Assembly: GCA_018524725.1 (NCBI GenBank)
Contig: JAEUWP010000191.1
Location: forward strand, 1-42,118
Origin: Podaxis mareebaensis
Taxonomy: Eukaryota; Basidiomycota; Agaricomycetes; Agaricales; Agaricaceae
Length of the DNA: 42,118 bases
Direction: 5' to 3'
The position numbers and the translations under genes were made by a program. Under the pieces are notes generated by a model, which was not told where the DNA came from, searched no databases, and was given only the letters and a program-made list of their open reading frames with translations. Positions 40,454 through 42,118 of this stretch are shown here, piece by piece. Each line of letters starts with the position of its first letter. The stretch's first letter is position 1.

Positions 40454-40522
40454 CAATGAAATGGCCTCAGCAGTCGAAGGAGGGAGTGGAGTTCCTGGGC
40501 CTTTGTCATCAATGTTCATAGC
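40440..40522 (-). pseudogene. Split exon, 5' part (unrecognised gene)
   Basis: It follows an acceptor cccttcag (AG at 40524-40523) and reads AMNIDDKGPGTPLPPSTAEA, then ISLAINT, up to the insertion point. Leaving out element F and one TSD copy, the frame runs without a break into NTLLCMDKTPAVMPFQP at 38488-38446. The preceding intron (40585-40523, 63 nt, gtaagc...tgctgac...cag) has textbook fungal donor, branch site and acceptor. Confidence 0.65.
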
Positions 40523-40585
40523 CTGAAGGGTGAGACAACCATCAATTGTGGGTCAGCATAGTACAGAGGTCAAAGCAAAGCTTAC

Positions 40586-40699
40586 TGATGGACTAGCAGT
40601 CTTGACCAGTGAGGTTGGAAGAGAAGATGTGATGATCTCAGGCTCCTTATCAGAGGAGTCAACAACTGAAGGGGAACAAGCCTGCTTCCCCTTCCTGTG
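40586..40699 (-). CDS. Internal exon of the unrecognised gene
   Basis: A 38-codon exon in phase 0 at both ends: HRKGKQACSPSVVDSSDKEP then EIITSSLPTSLVKTASPS. It follows a 59-nt intron (40758-40700, gtgaga...gtag). A basic start, continuing PAKK from the exon before, is followed by an acidic and Ser-rich stretch, which fits a nuclear, disordered linker. The exact match of phase across two introns supports a real spliced gene rather than a chance ORF. Confidence 0.6.
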
Positions 40700-40758
40700 C
40701 TACAAGCTGATTCATCAGGTGGCTAGGAGTAAGACATCAGAAAAAGTGGAAATCTCAC

Positions 40759-41124
40759 CTTTTTTGCAGGAGCACCAGAGGACAACCTCTTCACACCAGC
40801 ATTAGGGCCTGGAGCAGGGGACAGGGCCTTAGTGGAAGTAGCTTTGGCCTGTTTAACTTCATTTGCCTGAGCCTGTTGGACAGCTGCACAGAAATGGTGC
40901 AGAGAGGCATGGACAGTCAGCTGCATGAATTGGGCATCACAGGAGTTCTTGAACTGATTCAGAGAATTCCTTGTATGAAAAATGTGTTGAACATTGTCAG
41001 GTTGTTTAGCAGCCACAGGATCCTTCTCGAGATGTGCCATGAGACATTCCTTAAGGACAGAAATAGAAGGGTTAGAAACACAGCCCTGTAAAGAAAGGAG
41101 AGCATAGGGGGACCAGAGACAGTC
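40759..41124 (-). CDS. First visible exon of the unrecognised gene
   Basis: 122 codons follow an acceptor gctgttag (AG at 41126-41125), reading DCLWSPYALLSLQGCVSNPS, KECLMAHLEKDPVAAKQPDN, HTRNSLNQFKNSCDAQFMQL, then HHFCAAVQQAQANEVKQAKA, and ending SSGAPAKK at the donor. The internal ATG at 41040 is not needed as a start if the exon begins at the acceptor. The helical N-terminal part with a basic end recalls a DNA/RNA-binding or gag-like protein, but I recognise no family. A further exon upstream (LRTPYSLLQSSTDCF, about 41215-41165) may be cut off by the LINE-2 insertion at 41227. Confidence 0.55.
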
Positions 41125-41226
41125 CTAACAGCAAAGAAACGGAATGATTTGATTAAGGGAACAACCAGGAATCACTAAAACAATCTGTGGATGACTGTAA
41201 GAGACTGTAAGGAGTTCTAAGCAACT

Positions 41227-42118
41227 TGCTCCTTTTCTGGTAACCACCATCAACACTTGGTGATGCCACTCCCCAGGAAGTTGCGAGCCTTGTAACTCCC
41301 TCAAATCTTGTCCGATTCACTTCGGATTTTGCACACACCTAGCACCATACTGGCGCTAGAGGTGTACCAAATCTCGTGGCAAATGGTCAATCCGTTGAGC
41401 CACAATTCACCCTTCTTGTGGATTTTGATCCCAAGACTCAGGTCAGCCAGGGGAGTGCAACGGGGTGCTCTAGGGAGGTAACTTATGGTCTAGGGACCTA
41501 GGCGAGTTCTCAATGAGCATTTATTGAGCTAATACAGTGGCATTTCCAGGTTCTGGAATGTCTACATCTGTCTGGAGGACACCCAGCTGTCCCCTCCCCC
41601 TTCCCTCCACTTCCCAGCCTTCTGGGGGGCGAAGTTTTTTGCCAATTTTGCTGCTGTTCTGGGAAACGATGCAGCCACTGGGGCGCTACATGCATGCCGA
41701 GTTTCAACCCAACCACTCAAGCCATTCTTGAGATATCACCTTATCTCTCCCCAGCACTGATCTCTTCGCTACTTGGGATCCAGTGGTCCAATTTCCTCCG
41801 GACCTCGCACGGACCATCTAGGCCCTTAGGCCTAGATCTCTGCCAAATTTCGCGCTGATCGGAGCAGTTTCTGCAGAGATATGCACGTTTTTCGTTGGGA
41901 GAGGCCATCTCTATCTTTGCCCTCTCTCTTCTCTTAACCCCCACCTTCGACATGGACCCCTACATTATTGACCTTGATGACGACTCCCAGGTGCCTCAGC
42001 ACTGCACTCTAGAGTGGCTACTCAGCCACACAACTATCTGAGAGGCACAGACACTCAATGAGAGTGTCTGCCTTCATACCTTTGCCCAATGTGCTCAATG
42101 GAGGGCTGATGCTGTGCT
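41227..42118 (+). mobile_element. LINE-2 family copy G, 5' end, cut by window edge
   Basis: It starts tgctccttttctggtaacca, as element F does. Its 5' UTR (41227-41949) is almost identical to 38503-39222. The coding region opens at 41950 (MDPYIIDLDDDSQVPQH). Unlike F it then follows copy C: text at 41988-42118 (caggtgcctcagcactgcac...gctgatgctgtgct) aligns with 24170-24295. A TGA sits at 42039-42041 (actatctgagag, where C has a different base). The rest, including any RT, lies beyond the window. Confidence 0.8.
41950..42118 (+). pseudogene. LINE-2 ORF1/5' coding start (copy G), partial
   Basis: MDPYIIDLDDDSQVPQHCTL is followed by EWLLSHTTI and a TGA, then EAQTLNESVCLHTFAQ-like text in the same frame. 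The frame before and after the TGA is coding-like and matches copy C, so the stop is probably a point mutation (CGA to TGA is possible). The remainder is outside the window. Confidence 0.55.

Overview
The window looks like a retrotransposon graveyard from a basidiomycete fungus, most likely an Agaricomycete, possibly near a chromosome end. This rests on content: several poly(A)-tailed non-LTR retrotransposons (LINEs) with an APE endonuclease, reverse transcriptase and RNase H of the fungal Tad1/I type; an OrsD zinc-finger plus RecQ helicase pseudogene like fungal telomere-linked helicases; a decayed TET/JBP-like dioxygenase of the kind expanded in mushrooms; and a gene with 59-86 nt introns. 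No tRNA, rRNA, CRISPR array or bacterial-type operon is visible.

Layout. 1-1436 (-) is the 5' end of a young LINE-1 copy with an open ORF1. 1437-5020 is decayed, unrecognised coding-like sequence. 5025-10056 (-) is the broken OrsD-RecQ helicase gene. 10803-11090 is a 5' LINE-1 scrap followed by a two-unit direct repeat. 11690-12960 (-) is the TET/JBP-like pseudogene. 14683-17386 is a 5'-truncated LINE-1 with a 14-bp target-site duplication (TSD). 18486-19445 (-) is an open, unrecognised 320-codon exon. 22310-23599 (-) is an internal LINE-1 fragment. 23600 to about 30115 is one old LINE-2 copy split by two later insertions: a LINE-1 3' end (26448-26932, -) and an ORF1-only LINE (26962-29080, +). 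About 30120-37021 is a near full-length LINE-1. 37022-37831 is the 3' end of a Ty3/Gypsy pol gene. 37916-41124 (-) is an intron-containing gene split by a 1.9-kb LINE-like element (38503-40439). A LINE-2 5' end starts at 41227 and runs off the window.

How the parts relate. LINE-1, LINE-2, the ORF1-only element and the 1.9-kb element differ in their bodies but share a 5'-terminal motif with a stem-loop. Every copy whose two flanks can be read has a TSD of about 14 bp, so one type of retrotransposition machinery probably mobilised them all. Removing the insertions and one copy of each TSD restores both the LINE-2 reading frame and an exon of the split gene. Insertion order can therefore be read from the sequence.

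Old copies have almost no CpG. The two youngest LINE-2-type 5' ends differ mainly at CpG sites. This points to cytosine methylation followed by deamination as the main decay process. The gene families called here were recognised from motifs by eye; no database search was run.
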